A DNA stretch of 64,000 nt from Corynebacterium sphenisci DSM 44792 (GCF_001941505.1 NZ_CP009248.1:1178001-1242000), one strand, 5' to 3'. Numbered from the stretch's first letter, positions 9,154-19,054 are shown. Made by a program: numbers and translations. Notes: generated by a model not told the origin, from the sequence alone.

Positions 9154-9837
9154 TCAACCGCCCATCCGGGCGAGGTAGCCGGCGATGACCGGGCCCGGGG
9201 CGCCGTCGTCGACCACCCGGCCGTCCTCGATGCAGAGCACCCGGTCGAAGCCGGCGAGGAAATCCAGATCGTGGCTGACCACGATGAGCTGCTGGGCGAG
9301 TCCGCGGAAGACCGCGGCGAGCTCCCGGCGGTTGCGCAGGTCCAGCAGGGTGGTCGGCTCATCGGCGATGATGAGATCCGGTTCCAGCACCAGCACCGAG
9401 GTCAGCGCGAGCAGCTGCTTCTGGCCCCCGGAGAGGGTGTGCGGGCTGTCCCCGGCGTGGTCGGCCAGGCCCACCCGCCGCAGCGCCGCGGCGACCTGCG
9501 CGGGGCGCTGCCGCGGCGGCACCCGCCGCTGGCGCAGGGAGAAGGAGACGTCCTCGGCGACGGTGGGCATCACGATCTGGTTGTCCGCGTCGGCGAAGAC
9601 GAAGCCGACCCGGCGGCGCACCGCCCGGCCCTCGACGGAGGGGTCCACCCCGTCCACGGTGACCCGGCCGACGCTGGGCTCGGCCAGGCCGTTGATCATG
9701 CGCACCAGGGTGGATTTGCCGCCCCCGTTGGGCCCGATGATCCCGATCCGGTCCTCGACCAGGTCCAGGTCCACCGGCCCGAGCACCCGGCGCCCGGCGT
9801 AGTCGCGGGTGACCCCGGAGAAGACGATCCGGGGCAT
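9154..9837 (-). CDS. bioM: Biotin ECF transporter ATP-binding protein
   Basis: 227 residues of the CbiO/BioM ABC ATPase type. Motifs: Walker A GPNGGGKST near 36-44, signature LSGGQKQ near 138, Walker B LIIADEPT just after it, and the H-loop VVSHD. It energises biotin uptake with EcfT and BioY at the inner face of the membrane. Its start codon abuts the bioY stop and its stop lies 1 base from ecfT, so the three genes form one translationally compact operon. Only one ATPase gene is present, as usual for dedicated group I biotin ECF systems. Confidence 0.94.
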   Translation of the reverse strand: MPRIVFSGVTRDYAGRRVLGPVDLDLVEDRIGIIGPNGGGKSTLVRMINGLAEPSVGRVTVDGVDPSVEGRAVRRRVGFVFADADNQIVMPTVAEDVSFSLRQRRVPPRQRPAQVAAALRRVGLADHAGDSPHTLSGGQKQLLALTSVLVLEPDLIIADEPTTLLDLRNRRELAAVFRGLAQQLIVVSHDLDFLAGFDRVLCIEDGRVVDDGAPGPVIAGYLARMGG

Positions 9838-10410
9838 CTACGCGACGCCGCCGGCGCGGCGGGGGCGCAGCTCCGGCAGGGCGCGCAGCACCGGTACCGC
9901 GATGAGCGCGGCGACCACGACCTTGGCCACGTCGCCGGGGATGAACACCACGTTGGCGGCCAGCGCCGCCCCGGGGGCCATGTCCGCCCGGAGCACCAGG
10001 CCCGCGGAGCCGAGCAGGTACTGGGCGGCGACGCCGGCCAGCCCGGCCAGGGCGAAGACGCCCACCTGGGCGGCGGTGCCGCGGGGCCGGCGGGCGGTCA
10101 GCGCGCCGACGATGAGCGGGGTGGCCAGGTAGCCCACCAGGTAGCCGACGGTGGGCCCGGGCAGCGCGGCGAGGGTGGGCTTGAACCCGGCGAGGTTGGG
10201 CACCCCGAGCAGGCCGACGCCGAGGAAGAGGGCGACGGTGAGGAAGCCGCGGCGGGGCCCGAGCAGCATGGCGGCCAGGGCGATGCCCATGTTCTGCAGC
10301 ACGATGGGCACCCCGGCGGCGCCGACGGGCACGGCCACCGCGCCGAGGACGATGATGAGGGCGGCGAAGGCCGCGATGAGGACGAGGTCCCGGAGGGCTG
10401 TCTTGTTCAC
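9838..10410 (-). CDS. bioY: Biotin-binding S component BioY
   Basis: 190 residues with six hydrophobic helices. BioY binds biotin in the membrane. Family marks include the N-terminal LVLIAAFAALIIVLGAV, PIVLQNMGIALAAMLLGP, the LGVGLLGVPNLAGF segment and GPTVGYLVGYLATP. The start is GTG 10410, supported by a leaderless -10 box 9 bases upstream. First gene of the bioY-bioM-bioN operon. An imperfect 13-base palindrome overlapping the promoter resembles the corynebacterial BioQ operator, so repression by BioQ is likely but inferred. Confidence 0.95.
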   Translation of the reverse strand: MNKTALRDLVLIAAFAALIIVLGAVAVPVGAAGVPIVLQNMGIALAAMLLGPRRGFLTVALFLGVGLLGVPNLAGFKPTLAALPGPTVGYLVGYLATPLIVGALTARRPRGTAAQVGVFALAGLAGVAAQYLLGSAGLVLRADMAPGAALAANVVFIPGDVAKVVVAALIAVPVLRALPELRPRRAGGVA

Positions 10411-10419
10411 GCGGCCATG

Positions 10420-10445
10420 CTAATACAGTCTCTGATCATCGTTCA
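10420..10445 (-). promoter_or_regulatory. bioY promoter with BioQ-like operator
   Basis: On the minus strand TATTAG (10420-10425) ends 9 bases before GTG 10410, with no Shine-Dalgarno. Just upstream, TGAACGATGATCA (10433-10445) is a 13-base imperfect palindrome of the TGAAC-N3-GTTMA form used by BioQ in C. glutamicum. It covers the promoter spacer, a place where binding would block RNA polymerase. Confidence 0.5.
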
Positions 10446-10503
10446 GGGAATCACCCCCGGCGCGTCCGCCGCGCGGCGCGCCCGCCGGTGCCGGGGCGGG
10501 TTG

Positions 10504-10509
10504 TAGGTT
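10504..10509 (+). promoter_or_regulatory. Leaderless-type -10 box of the DUF3046 gene
   Basis: TAGGTT ends 7 bases before ATG 10517, which argues for that ATG over the in-frame TTG at 10508. Confidence 0.45.
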
Positions 10510-10516
10510 GGACGGC

Positions 10517-10729
10517 ATGCGCCTGACCGAGTTCCACCGCAACGTGCTCGCCGAGTTCGGCGATGTGCAGGGGCCCTGGCTGGTCGGCAGCCACGTGCTC
10601 ACCGGGTTCGGGGTCACCGCCGCGGAGGCGATCGAGGCCGGCGCGGACCTGCGCGAGGTGTGGTGGGCGCTGTGCCGGGACAATGACGTGCCCCCGGAGC
10701 GGTGGCTCGGCCCCGATGAGGCGGGCTGA
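10517..10729 (+). CDS. DUF3046 family protein
   Basis: A 70-residue protein beginning MRLTEFHRNVLAEFGD, characteristic of the actinobacterial DUF3046 family found just upstream of recA. Further conserved stretches are VLTGFGVTAAEAIEAG and VWWALCRDNDVPPERW. No catalytic motif is evident and no experimental function is known to me. The consistent place before recA hints at a DNA-related role, but the recA promoter lies between the two genes. The ATG at 10517 was chosen over TTG 10508 because the conserved domain begins there. Confidence 0.88.
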   Translation: MRLTEFHRNVLAEFGDVQGPWLVGSHVLTGFGVTAAEAIEAGADLREVWWALCRDNDVPPERWLGPDEAG

Positions 10730-10749
10730 TCCGGCGCGCCGGCTTCCGT

Positions 10750-10772
10750 TCGAAAGGGCGTTCGGCTATGCT
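10750..10772 (+). promoter_or_regulatory. recA SOS box and promoter
   Basis: TCGAAAGGGCGTTCGG (10750-10765) matches the actinobacterial LexA operator (TCGAAC-N4-GTTCGA type) at 10 of 14 informative positions. The -10 TATGCT (10767-10772) follows one base later. LexA bound here would cover the promoter spacer. The transcript leader is about 170 bases. Confidence 0.75.
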
Positions 10773-10948
10773 CGGATCCCGTGGCCCCCGCGTCCGGGGC
10801 CGCGGTAGAACCCAGGGCGAGGAACCGGCCCCACCCGGAACCCGCCCCCGGCGGCGCGCGTCCAAGGGATGCGGGCCGGCGCCGGGGCGGGCCCGGCGGG
10901 CGCGGACAACAGACGACACGCCGCCAGCGCGGCATGGAGGAGACGACA

Positions 10949-12052
10949 GTGGCGAAGAAGAAGACCGTTTCGGCGGCCTCCGGCGGGGATCGGCTCAAGG
11001 CGCTCGACGTGGCCCTGGCCAATATCGAGAAGGACTTCGGCAAGGGCGCGGTGATGCGCCTGGGCGATGAGGACCGGCCGCCGATCCAGGCGATCTCCTC
11101 GGGCAACATCGCCGTGGACGTGGCCCTGGGCATCGGCGGCTTCCCGCGCGGCCGGGTGGTGGAGATCTACGGCCCGGAGTCCTCCGGCAAGACCACCGTG
11201 GCCCTGCACGCCGTCGCCGAGGCGCAGCGCGCCGGCGGGATCGCCGCCTTCATCGACGCCGAGCACGCCCTGGACCCCGAGTACGCCCGCAAGCTCGGCG
11301 TGGACACCGACAACCTGCTGGTCTCCCAGCCGGACACCGGGGAGCAGGCCCTGGAGATCACCGATATGCTGATCCGCTCCGGGGCGATCGACATCATCGT
11401 GGTGGACTCGGTGGCCGCGCTCACCCCGAAGGCGGAGATCGACGGGGAGATGGGCGACAGCCACGTCGGCCTGCAGGCCCGGCTGATGAGCCAGGCGCTG
11501 CGCAAGATGACCGGGGCGCTGTCCAACTCCGGCACCACCGCCATCTTCATCAACCAGCTGCGCGAGAAGATCGGCGTGATGTTCGGCTCCCCGGAGACCA
11601 CCACCGGCGGCAAGGCCCTGAAGTTCTACGCCTCGGTGCGCTGCGATGTGCGCCGGATCCAGACCCTCAAGGACGGCCAGGACGCGGTGGGCAGCCGCAC
11701 CAAGCTCAAGGTGGTGAAGAACAAGGTCTCCCCGCCGTTCAAGATCGCCGAGTTCGACATCCTCTACGGGGAGGGCATCTCCAAGGAGGGCTCGCTCATC
11801 GACATGGGCGTGGACAACGGGATCGTGAAGAAGTCCGGCTCCTGGTTCACCTACGAGGGCGATCAGCTCGGCCAGGGCAAGGAGAAGGCCCGGATGCACC
11901 TGAAGGAGAACCCGGACCTGGCCCGCGAGATCGAGGACAAGATCAAGCGCAAGCTGGGCGTGGGCGAGTACGCCAACGTCGAGGAGGAGCCGGACGCGGA
12001 CGCCCCGGTGGACCTGGTCCCGGACATCGACTCCTTCGACGACGGGAAGTAG
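10949..12052 (+). CDS. recA: Recombinase A
   Basis: 367 residues. RecA forms ATP-dependent filaments on single-stranded DNA for homologous recombination and triggers LexA self-cleavage. Seen: Walker A GPESSGKT near 70, [13 protein letters not shown], Walker [17 protein letters not shown], the DNA-binding loops, [11 protein letters not shown], and an acidic C-terminus. Start GTG 10949 ([11 protein letters not shown]) was chosen because it aligns with known N-termini and has GGAGGAG 7 bases upstream; the ATG at 10934 and the open frame before it overlap the leader. No intein is present. recX follows 7 bases after the stop. Confidence 0.97.
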   Translation: MAKKKTVSAASGGDRLKALDVALANIEKDFGKGAVMRLGDEDRPPIQAISSGNIAVDVALGIGGFPRGRVVEIYGPESSGKTTVALHAVAEAQRAGGIAAFIDAEHALDPEYARKLGVDTDNLLVSQPDTGEQALEITDMLIRSGAIDIIVVDSVAALTPKAEIDGEMGDSHVGLQARLMSQALRKMTGALSNSGTTAIFINQLREKIGVMFGSPETTTGGKALKFYASVRCDVRRIQTLKDGQDAVGSRTKLKVVKNKVSPPFKIAEFDILYGEGISKEGSLIDMGVDNGIVKKSGSWFTYEGDQLGQGKEKARMHLKENPDLAREIEDKIKRKLGVGEYANVEEEPDADAPVDLVPDIDSFDDGK

Positions 12053-12059
12053 GCCCGGG

Positions 12060-12683
12060 GTGGGCGACCCGGCCGCCGGCCCGGACCCGGACCAGGTGGC
12101 GCGGCTGCGCCGGGCGCTGGCCGCCGCCGAACGCGGCGCCGACGGCTCCGGCATCGTCGACCTCGACCGGGAGCGGGCCAAGGCGCCGCTGCGCGCCCGG
12201 GCGCTGCGGCTGCTCGACCAGCGCGCCCGCGCCACCGAGGAGCTGCGCCGCCGCCTGGCCGAGGACGACGACGCCCCGGCCGAGCTGATCGCCGAGGTGC
12301 TCGCCGATCTGCGCTCCGCCGGGCTGCTCGACGACGCCGCCTTCGCCGCGGAATGGGTGCGCCAGCGCGCCCGGCGCCGCGGCAAATCCCGGCGGGTGCT
12401 GGACCGGGAGCTGCGCGACAAGGGCGTCTCCGCCGCCGACCGGGACGCCGCCCTGGACCAGGTCGGCGACGCCGAGGAGGAGGCCACCGCCGCGGCGGTG
12501 GCCGCCAAACGGACCGCCGCGATCCGGCGGGTGCCCGCCGACCGCGCCGAGCGGGACCGGGACCTGCGCCGGGTGCTCGGCGCCCTGGCCCGCCGCGGCT
12601 TCCCGCAGGAGGTGGCCATGCGCCGGGCCCGCGCCGCCCTGGCCGAGCGCTACGCCGAACTCGACGGCGGCGGCCCCGGCTGA
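12060..12683 (+). CDS. recX: Regulatory protein RecX
   Basis: 207 residues. RecX binds the RecA filament and inhibits its activity. Seen: an N-terminal charged extension of about 50 residues, then the three-helix repeats, for example [39 protein letters not shown] and [19 protein letters not shown], with the last repeat [19 protein letters not shown]. It starts 7 bases after recA at GTG 12060 and is presumably co-transcribed. In C. glutamicum a gluABCD glutamate-uptake operon follows recX; here miaB follows directly. Confidence 0.93.
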   Translation: MGDPAAGPDPDQVARLRRALAAAERGADGSGIVDLDRERAKAPLRARALRLLDQRARATEELRRRLAEDDDAPAELIAEVLADLRSAGLLDDAAFAAEWVRQRARRRGKSRRVLDRELRDKGVSAADRDAALDQVGDAEEEATAAAVAAKRTAAIRRVPADRAERDRDLRRVLGALARRGFPQEVAMRRARAALAERYAELDGGGPG

Positions 12684-12734
12684 GCGCCCCGCCGCGGCGG
12701 CGCCGGCGATTGGGGCGGCGCTGCGCCGCGGGGC

Positions 12735-12740
12735 TATCCT
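12735..12740 (+). promoter_or_regulatory. Leaderless-type -10 box of miaB
   Basis: TATCCT ends 8 bases before GTG 12749, supporting that codon as the miaB start. Confidence 0.5.
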
Positions 12741-12748
12741 CGATCGCC

Positions 12749-14293
12749 GTGACCCAGCCCAGCAACCCCAGTCCGCCGGCGCCGCCCGCCGGCGCCGGGC
12801 GCACCTACGAGGTGCGCACCTTCGGCTGCCAGATGAACGTGCACGACTCGGAGCGCCTCGCCGGGCTGCTCGAGGACAGCGGCTACCGCCCGGCCGCCGC
12901 CGGGCAGCAGGCCGATGTGGTGGTGTTCAACACCTGCGCGGTGCGGGAGAACGCCGACAACCGCCTCTACGGCACCCTCGGCCAGCTCAAGCCGGTCAAG
13001 GACGCCCACCCCGGGATGCAGATCGCCGTGGGCGGCTGCATGGCGCAGAAGGACCGGGAGCTGGTGGTGCGCAAGGCCCCCTGGGTGGACGTGGTCTTCG
13101 GCACCCACAACCTGGGCTCCCTGCCGGCGCTGCTGGACCGGGCGGCGCACAACCGCCGGGCCCAGGTGGAGATCCGGGAGGCCCTGGAGGACTTCCCCTC
13201 GGTGCTGCCCGCGAAACGCGAATCCCCCTACGCCGGCTGGGTGTCGGTGTCCGTGGGCTGCAACAACACCTGCACCTTCTGCATCGTGCCGGCGCTGCGC
13301 GGCCGGGAGCGCGACCGCCGCCCCGGCGATATCCTCGCCGAGGTCTCCGCGCTGGCCGCGCAGGGCGTCAGCGAGGTCACCCTGCTCGGCCAGAACGTCA
13401 ACGCCTACGGGGTGCACTTCGACGATCCGGAGCTGCCCCGGGACCGCTCCGCCTTCGCCAAGCTGCTGCGCGCCTGCGGCGGTATCGAGGGCCTGGAGCG
13501 GGTGCGCTTCACCTCCCCGCATCCGGCGGAGTTCACCGATGACGTGATCGAGGCGATGGCGGCGACCCCCAACGTCTGCCCCCAGCTGCACATGCCCCTG
13601 CAGTCCGGCTCCGACCGGATCCTCAAGGCGATGCGCCGCTCCTACCGCACCCGTCGCTTCCTGGGCATCCTGGACCGGGTGCGCGAGGCGCTGCCGGAGG
13701 CGGCGATCAGCACCGACATCATCGTCGGCTTCCCCGGGGAGACCGAGGAGGACTTCGCCGCCACCCTGGAGGTCGTCGAGCGCGCCCGCTTCGCCTCCGC
13801 GTTCACCTTCCAGTACTCGCCGCGGCCGGGCACCCCGGCGGCCACCATGGCCGACCAGGTGCCCCCCGAGGTGGTCGCCGAACGCTACGGCCGGCTGCTC
13901 GAGCTGCAGGAGCGGATCAGCGCCGAGGAGAACGCCCGCCAGGTGGGCCGGCGGCTGGAGCTGCTGGTCACCGACAACGAGGGCCGGCGCAACCGGGAGA
14001 CCGGGCGGATGTCCGGCCGGGCCCGCGACGGCCGGCTGGTGCACTTCGCCCCCGGCCCGGAGGCCGGGCGGATCCGGCCCGGGGACTATCTCACGGTCAC
14101 CGTCACCGGTTCCGCGCCGCACCATCTGGTGGCCGATTCGCCGATCGCCGGCCACCGGCGCACCCGCGCCGGGGACATGTGGCAGGCCGGGCGCACCCCC
14201 ACGACGGCGCCGGTGGGCGTCGGGCTAGGCTTGCCGACGGTGGGCCGGCCCCGGCCCGCCGCACGAGAGGAAAGGGGATGCGGCTGTGACTGA
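12749..14293 (+). CDS. miaB: tRNA-2-methylthio-N6-isopentenyladenosine37 synthase MiaB
   Basis: 514 residues. MiaB is a radical-SAM methylthiotransferase that adds the 2-methylthio group to i6A37 made by MiaA (encoded at 17.2 kb). Order: N-terminal MTTase domain with [27 protein letters not shown] and VGGCMAQKD supplying the three cysteines of the auxiliary cluster; radical [11 protein letters not shown] near residue 171; then a TRAM domain to the C-terminus. Start GTG 12749 follows a leaderless -10 box. The final 8 bases overlap the next gene. The last 40 residues beyond the TRAM domain are not conserved. Confidence 0.95.
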   Translation: MTQPSNPSPPAPPAGAGRTYEVRTFGCQMNVHDSERLAGLLEDSGYRPAAAGQQADVVVFNTCAVRENADNRLYGTLGQLKPVKDAHPGMQIAVGGCMAQKDRELVVRKAPWVDVVFGTHNLGSLPALLDRAAHNRRAQVEIREALEDFPSVLPAKRESPYAGWVSVSVGCNNTCTFCIVPALRGRERDRRPGDILAEVSALAAQGVSEVTLLGQNVNAYGVHFDDPELPRDRSAFAKLLRACGGIEGLERVRFTSPHPAEFTDDVIEAMAATPNVCPQLHMPLQSGSDRILKAMRRSYRTRRFLGILDRVREALPEAAISTDIIVGFPGETEEDFAATLEVVERARFASAFTFQYSPRPGTPAATMADQVPPEVVAERYGRLLELQERISAEENARQVGRRLELLVTDNEGRRNRETGRMSGRARDGRLVHFAPGPEAGRIRPGDYLTVTVTGSAPHHLVADSPIAGHRRTRAGDMWQAGRTPTTAPVGVGLGLPTVGRPRPAAREERGCGCD

Positions 14294-15059
14294 ACGCGAT
14301 GACGCCGGGCGCCCGGACACGGTGGGGGGCCCCGGGCCCCGCACCGCTGCGGAGGCCGCCGCCCCCGACGGGCGGGACCCGGCGCAGGTGCACGAGGACC
14401 TGCGCGCCGCGGAGAAGCGCGCCGCCGGCGACATCGAGTTCTCCGGCCCGCTGGTGGCGGTGCTGGTCGCCGCGGTGGTGCTGCTGGTGACCTTCTTCCT
14501 GCCGCATTCCGGGCCGGTGCTCGGCTTCGACGTGCTGCTGGACACCGACGTCGCCCGGATCCAGAACATCACCCCGGCGGAGCGGCTGTACACCATCTTC
14601 ATGGTGGTCACCATCCTGCTCAGCTTCGCCACCTTCCTGTCCCGCTCCGCGGTGGTGGCCTTCATCGGCTGGATCTTCGCCTGCGTCACCGCCGTGTACG
14701 CCATGTTCGCCGGCTGGATGCGGCAGACCCGGCCGCTGCTGCAGACCGGCGACGGGATCAGCTGGGGGCTGATCATCGGCATGATCGCCGCGGCCAGCCT
14801 GGCGGTGGGGATCTCCGCGGTGGTGTTCCGCCGCTCCACGCTGCAGGCCGCCCTGGAGCTGGCCCGCCGGGAGCAGGCCGACTCGGACCCGGTGCTGCGC
14901 GCCCAGCAGCAGTACCTGCGCGGCGGGCTGACCCCGCACACCAGCACCGACCTGGGGATCGTCGATGATCGCCGGGAGCGCTCCCGGCGGCGCCGGGCCG
15001 CCCGCGCCGAGGCCGAGCGCGCCGCCGGGGAGGACGGCGCCGCCGGCGACGGGGCCTGA
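14286..15059 (+). CDS. Conserved actinobacterial membrane protein (Rv2732c-like position)
   Basis: 257 residues: an acidic N-terminal tail, then four hydrophobic segments at roughly 55-78, 102-125, 127-148 and 160-182, and a charged Arg/Glu-rich C-terminus. It overlaps the end of miaB by 8 bases and starts with GTG 14286, so it is translationally linked to miaB. The gene following miaB in mycobacteria is also a membrane protein of unknown function. No catalytic motif is visible. A strong terminator follows the stop codon. Confidence 0.85.
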   Translation: MTERDDAGRPDTVGGPGPRTAAEAAAPDGRDPAQVHEDLRAAEKRAAGDIEFSGPLVAVLVAAVVLLVTFFLPHSGPVLGFDVLLDTDVARIQNITPAERLYTIFMVVTILLSFATFLSRSAVVAFIGWIFACVTAVYAMFAGWMRQTRPLLQTGDGISWGLIIGMIAAASLAVGISAVVFRRSTLQAALELARREQADSDPVLRAQQQYLRGGLTPHTSTDLGIVDDRRERSRRRRAARAEAERAAGEDGAAGDGA

Positions 15060-15075
15060 CCCGGCGGATGCGGCG

Positions 15076-15112
15076 CGCCGCCCGGCCCCCCGCGGGGGCC
15101 GGGCGGCGTTTT
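15076..15112 (+). terminator. Rho-independent terminator after the miaB operon
   Basis: A perfect 15-base-pair stem (15076-15090 with 15094-15108), a 3-base CGC loop and a TTTT tract (15109-15112). One of the few hairpins in this window with a T-run. It lies only 6 bases from the end of the convergent DUF349 gene. Confidence 0.88.
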
Positions 15113-15117
15113 CCGGC

Positions 15118-16455
15118 TCAGCCCTCCTCGAGGGCGCGGCGGGCGGTGTCCGCCCAGTCCCGCCACTGCGCGGCGCTGTCCCGGGCGGCGGCGATCTTCT
15201 GCTCCGGGGCACCGGCGGCGGCCAGGCGCTCCGCCTCGGCGGCGAACTCCGCGGCCCGGGACTCGAACTGGGCGACCCGGGCCTGCGCCTCCGGGTCGGT
15301 GCGCCGCCACCGGGCGTCGGCGGCCTCGGCGACCCGGCGCTCCAGCTCGGCGATCCGGGACTCGAACTCGCGGACCCGGCCCCGCGGCACGAAGCCCACC
15401 GCCTCCCACTTGTCCTGCAGGGCGCGCAGCTCCGCGCGGGCGGCGTCGAGATCCTCCTCGGGCCGGATCCGGGGGCCGTACTCGGCCAGCAGCGCCTCCT
15501 TGGCCTCCGCATTGGCCTCGAATTCGCGGTCCCGCTGCTCGGTGACGGCGTTGCGGGCGGTGAAGAAGCGGTCCTGGGCGGCCTTGAACCGGGCCCAGAG
15601 CCGGTCGTCGACGTCCTTCGGGGCCCGGCCGGCGGCCTTCCACCGGGTCATCAGCTCCCGGTAGGCCGCGGCGGTGGCGCCCCAGTCGGTGGAGTCCTGC
15701 AGCGCCTCCGCCTCGCCGATAAGCTCCTCCTTGGCGCGTTTGGCGGCGGCCCGGTGGCGGTCCAGCTCCGCGAAATGCGCCCCGCGGCGCCGGTTGAAGG
15801 CGTCCCGGGCCCGGGCGTAGCGCTTCCACAGCGCGTCATCGGTGCGCCGGTCGATGCCCCGGATGGTGCGCCACTCCTCGAGGATGGCCCGGATCCGGTC
15901 CCCGGCGGCCTTCCACTCGGTGGAGTGCTCGGCCAGTTCCTCGGCCTCGGCGGCCAGGGCCTCCTTGCGCGCGATCGCCTTCTCCCGGCGGGCCGCCTTG
16001 TCCCGCTTGACCCGCTCCCCGGCACCCGCCGCGGCGTCGATCACCTTCTCCAGGCGGGCGTCCAGGGCCCCGAGATCCCCGATCACCGCGGCGGTGGCCA
16101 GGCCCTCCCGGATGGTGCGGGCATCGCCGGCGATCCGGGCGGCCTCCTCCGGGTGGGTGCGCAGCCGGGACTCCAGCACCACCACCTCGGTGGCCAGATC
16201 CCGGTACCGGTTGGCGTAGTGCGCCAGCGCCTCGGCGGGCTCCCCGGCCTGCCAGGAGCCGATCTGGCGTTCCCCCTCGGCGGTGCGCAGGAACACGTTG
16301 CCCGCCTCGTCGACCCGGCCCCAGGTGTCCGGGTCGGGTTCCGGGGCCGGGGCCGGCGGCGCGGCCGGGGTGCGGGCGGCCGCCGGGGCGGGCCCGGGGC
16401 CGGGGCGGGGTCCGGGGCGCGGCCCGGGCGTGGGGCGGTGGGTTCCGTCGGTCAT
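15118..16455 (-). CDS. DUF349 repeat protein
   Basis: 445 residues. The N-terminal 45 residues are Pro/Gly/Arg low complexity, then [24 protein letters not shown], then several consecutive helical DUF349 units of about 75 residues. Each unit contains a W-K-A/WR-type element (for example [59 protein letters not shown]). The protein is strongly charged and probably forms elongated coiled coils. Mycobacteria carry a similar Ala/Arg-rich protein at this place. Function is unknown. Start ATG 16455 has GGAGGAAG upstream. Confidence 0.9.
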   Translation of the reverse strand: MTDGTHRPTPGPRPGPRPGPGPAPAAARTPAAPPAPAPEPDPDTWGRVDEAGNVFLRTAEGERQIGSWQAGEPAEALAHYANRYRDLATEVVVLESRLRTHPEEAARIAGDARTIREGLATAAVIGDLGALDARLEKVIDAAAGAGERVKRDKAARREKAIARKEALAAEAEELAEHSTEWKAAGDRIRAILEEWRTIRGIDRRTDDALWKRYARARDAFNRRRGAHFAELDRHRAAAKRAKEELIGEAEALQDSTDWGATAAAYRELMTRWKAAGRAPKDVDDRLWARFKAAQDRFFTARNAVTEQRDREFEANAEAKEALLAEYGPRIRPEEDLDAARAELRALQDKWEAVGFVPRGRVREFESRIAELERRVAEAADARWRRTDPEAQARVAQFESRAAEFAAEAERLAAAGAPEQKIAAARDSAAQWRDWADTARRALEEG

Positions 16456-16581
16456 GGCGTCTGCTTCCTCCGGTGCTTCTCTGCGCCGCGCGACACGGCT
16501 GCCGGACACGTTTTCCGCATTCGAGTATCGCATGTCGGGCGCCCCGCGGGGGCGGGCGCGCCCGGGTCCGGGGGCGGCCGG

Positions 16582-16587
16582 TACCCT
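16582..16587 (+). promoter_or_regulatory. Leaderless-type -10 box of the Rv2728c-like gene
   Basis: TACCCT ends 7 bases before GTG 16595. Confidence 0.4.
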
Positions 16588-16594
16588 GTGGGCC

Positions 16595-17236
16595 GTGAAC
16601 CGCGAACTGCTGATCCTGCCCGGGGCGCCGCTGCTGGCCCCCGAGCTCGCCGGCGCGGACCCGGCGGCGGCCCGGGTGCGCGCGGCGGTGCGCGCCGGGA
16701 TCGGGGATCTGCTGGCCGCCGATCCGCGCCGGCCGGTGATCCTGCGCCTGGCCGAGGAGCACCAGGCCACCGGCCGGATCGGCAGCCTCGCGGCCTGGGG
16801 CGCGGAGGTCGACCTCGGCGCCGGCCGGCATCTGCCGGAGCTCATCGCCCGCCGGATGCTCGCCCTGGCCGGGGCGGACCCGGCGGCCGCGGCGGCCACC
16901 GACCGGCCCGACGCCGCCTGGGCGCATCCGGGGCCGGCGTTGGTCGTCGCCGAGGGCCCGGCGGCGCTCACCCCGCGGGCGCCGCTGACCGAGCTGCCCG
17001 GCGCCGCGCGCCTGGACGCCGCCTGCGCCGGGGTCGCCGCGGGCGAGCCCGGCGCCGCCGCGGAGCTCGCCGCCCTGGATCCGGCCGAGGCGCGGCGGGT
17101 GGGCCTGCACACCGCCCCGGTCTGGTCGGCGCTGGCCGCGCTCGCCGCGGGTCCGGCCGCGGAGGCGACCCGGCGGGTGCTGCTCGCCGAGGCGGGCCTC
17201 GGGGTGGGCTACCACGTCGCCCGGTGGTCGTGGTGA
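16595..17236 (+). CDS. Conserved hypothetical protein, class III extradiol dioxygenase-like
   Basis: 213 residues. The position directly before miaA and the general layout correspond to the mycobacterial Rv2728c-type protein, which is distantly related to class III extradiol ring-cleavage dioxygenases (LigB fold). Seen: N-terminal [16 protein letters not shown], a central [17 protein letters not shown] and a C-terminal GYHVARW. The metal-binding His pair of true LigB enzymes is not evident, so catalysis is doubtful. The stop overlaps the miaA start (GTGA), implying coupled translation with a tRNA-modifying enzyme. Confidence 0.7.
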   Translation: MNRELLILPGAPLLAPELAGADPAAARVRAAVRAGIGDLLAADPRRPVILRLAEEHQATGRIGSLAAWGAEVDLGAGRHLPELIARRMLALAGADPAAAAATDRPDAAWAHPGPALVVAEGPAALTPRAPLTELPGAARLDAACAGVAAGEPGAAAELAALDPAEARRVGLHTAPVWSALAALAAGPAAEATRRVLLAEAGLGVGYHVARWSW

Positions 17237-18168
17237 GCCGCCCACCGGCCCCGGTGGCGGTGGTCGGGCCCACCGCCAGCGGCAAATCGGCGCTCGGCCT
17301 GGACCTGGCCGAGCGGCTCGGCGGGGAGATCGTCAACGTCGACTCCATGCAGCTCTACCGGGGCATGGACATCGGCACCGCGAAGGTGCCGCCGGCGCAG
17401 CGCCGCGGGATCCCGCACCACCAGCTGGACGTGCTGGAGGTCACCGAGATCGCCTCGGTGGCGGCCTACCAGCGCGCCGCCGCCGCGGACGTGGCGGCGA
17501 TCCTGGCCGCCGGGCGCACCCCGGTGCTGGTCGGCGGCTCCATGATGTACGTGCAGGCCCTCCTCGACGGCTGGCGCTTCCCGCCCACCGACCCGGCGGT
17601 GCGCGCCCGCTGGGAGGCGGTGCAGGCCGAGATCGGGGTGCCCGCCCTGCACGCCCGGCTCGCCGAGGTGGATCCGGCCGCGGCGGCCGTGATCGAGCCC
17701 CGGGATCCGCGCCGGATCGTGCGCGCCCTGGAGGTCATCGAGCTCACCGGGAAACCCTTCGCGGCCTCCCGGCCCGGGATCGGCGCCGAGCCGCGCTGGG
17801 GCACCCGGATCCTGGGCCTGGGCGCCGGGGGCGCCTGGTTGGACGGGCGGATCGCCCGGCGCACCGCGGCGATGTTCGCCGGCGGCCTCGTCGAGGAGGT
17901 CGCCGCCCTGGCGGCGGCGGGGCTGCGTCGGGGCGCCACCGCCCGCCGCGCGATCGGCTACGCCCAGGTGCTGGCGCTGCTCGACGGCCGGCTGGACCGG
18001 GCCGGGGCGGAGGCGGAGACCCTCCGGGCCACCCGGCGCTACGTCCGCCGGCAGCGCTCCTGGTTCCGCCGGGATCCGCGGATCCGCTGGCTGGACGCCG
18101 CCGGCGCGGACCCGCTGGGGGAGGCCCTGGCGGCGCTGGGGGAGGCCGGGACGCGCCCGGGGGAGTAG
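17233..18168 (+). CDS. miaA: tRNA dimethylallyltransferase MiaA
   Basis: 311 residues. MiaA isopentenylates A37 of tRNAs reading UNN codons; MiaB (12.7 kb) then thiolates the product. Seen: P-loop GPTASGKS near 12-19, [29 protein letters not shown], and the C-terminal tRNA-binding RRAIGYAQV and [15 protein letters not shown]. The GTG at 17233 overlaps the previous stop by 4 bases; GTGs at 17224 and 17230 are possible alternatives. The TAG stop also forms the start of the dapF -10 hexamer. Confidence 0.95.
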   Translation: MSRPPAPVAVVGPTASGKSALGLDLAERLGGEIVNVDSMQLYRGMDIGTAKVPPAQRRGIPHHQLDVLEVTEIASVAAYQRAAAADVAAILAAGRTPVLVGGSMMYVQALLDGWRFPPTDPAVRARWEAVQAEIGVPALHARLAEVDPAAAAVIEPRDPRRIVRALEVIELTGKPFAASRPGIGAEPRWGTRILGLGAGGAWLDGRIARRTAAMFAGGLVEEVAALAAAGLRRGATARRAIGYAQVLALLDGRLDRAGAEAETLRATRRYVRRQRSWFRRDPRIRWLDAAGADPLGEALAALGEAGTRPGE

Positions 18169-18171
18169 ACT
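18166..18171 (+). promoter_or_regulatory. dapF -10 box built on the miaA stop codon
   Basis: TAGACT begins with the miaA TAG stop (18166-18168) and ends 8 bases before the dapF ATG at 18180, a leaderless layout. Confidence 0.5.
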
Positions 18172-18179
18172 CCCGGCCC

Positions 18180-19046
18180 ATGATCCGCTTCGCCAAGGGC
18201 CACGGCACCGAGAACGACTTCCTGATCCTGCCCGATCCGGACGCGGCGCTGGAGCTGGGCCCGGACCTGGTCGCGGCGCTGTGCGAGCGGCGGGCGGGCC
18301 TCGGCGCGGACGGGGTGCTGCGGGTGGCCCGGGCGGGGGCGCTGGTGCGCGCCGGGGTGCTGCCCGGGCTGCCCGCCGGGGTGGCGGCGGGGGACTGGTT
18401 CATGGACTACCGCAACGCCGACGGGTCGGTGGCGGAGATGTGCGGCAACGGGGTGCGGGTCTTCGCGCACCACCTGGTCTCCCGGGGCCTGGCGGCCGGC
18501 CCCCGGGTGCGGGTGGGCACCCGGGCGGGGCTGCGCCCGGTGCGGGTGCTCGCCGCGGACCGCACCCGCGCCGAGGTGCGGGTGGACATGGGCCGGGTGG
18601 GCGTGCTCGGGGTGGCCGCGGCGCATCTGAACGGGGCCCGCTACGCCGGGATCGGGGTGGACGTGGGCAATCCGCACCTGGCCTGCGTGCTGCCGGGGCT
18701 CACCGCCGAGGCGCTGGCCGGGCTCGAGCTGGCCGGGGCGCCGGAGTTCCCGGAGGCGATGTTCCCGGCCGGGGCGAACCTGGAGATCCTCACCCCGCTG
18801 GCCGGGGACGTCGTGTCCATGCGGGTGGTCGAGCGCGGGGCGGGGGAGACCCGCTCCTGCGGCACCGGCACCGTGGCCGCCGCCGCGGCGGCGCTGGCCG
18901 ACGCCGGCCGGGTGGCCGGGGAGGTCTCGGTGCGGGTGCCCGGCGGGGTGGTGCGGGTGGGGATCGGCGCCGGGGGCGCCGCCGAGCTCACCGGGCCCTC
19001 GGTGATCCTCGCCGAGGGGGAGGTGGACCCGGCCGCGCTGGGCTAG
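18180..19046 (+). CDS. dapF: Diaminopimelate epimerase
   Basis: 288 residues. DapF interconverts LL- and meso-diaminopimelate for lysine and peptidoglycan synthesis. Two catalytic cysteines are in place: [12 protein letters not shown] near 88 and [14 protein letters not shown] near 226, each in the two-domain pseudosymmetric fold. The substrate-binding GNPHLAC is also present. The N-terminus [14 protein letters not shown] matches the actinobacterial form (GHGTxND). The start is ATG 18180. It lies directly after miaA, the order seen in many corynebacteria and mycobacteria. Confidence 0.95.
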   Translation: MIRFAKGHGTENDFLILPDPDAALELGPDLVAALCERRAGLGADGVLRVARAGALVRAGVLPGLPAGVAAGDWFMDYRNADGSVAEMCGNGVRVFAHHLVSRGLAAGPRVRVGTRAGLRPVRVLAADRTRAEVRVDMGRVGVLGVAAAHLNGARYAGIGVDVGNPHLACVLPGLTAEALAGLELAGAPEFPEAMFPAGANLEILTPLAGDVVSMRVVERGAGETRSCGTGTVAAAAAALADAGRVAGEVSVRVPGGVVRVGIGAGGAAELTGPSVILAEGEVDPAALG

Positions 19047-19054
19047 GGGGGGGC

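Noticed and set aside
10781..10948. Upstream extension of RecA
   Set aside because: The frame is open but basic and non-conserved. It begins near the probable transcription start, and the GGAGGAG site serves GTG 10949.
14965..17232. The long in-frame upstream extension of miaA
   Set aside because: The extension is antisense to the DUF349 gene and out of frame with the Rv2728c-like gene; MiaA similarity begins only at 17233.
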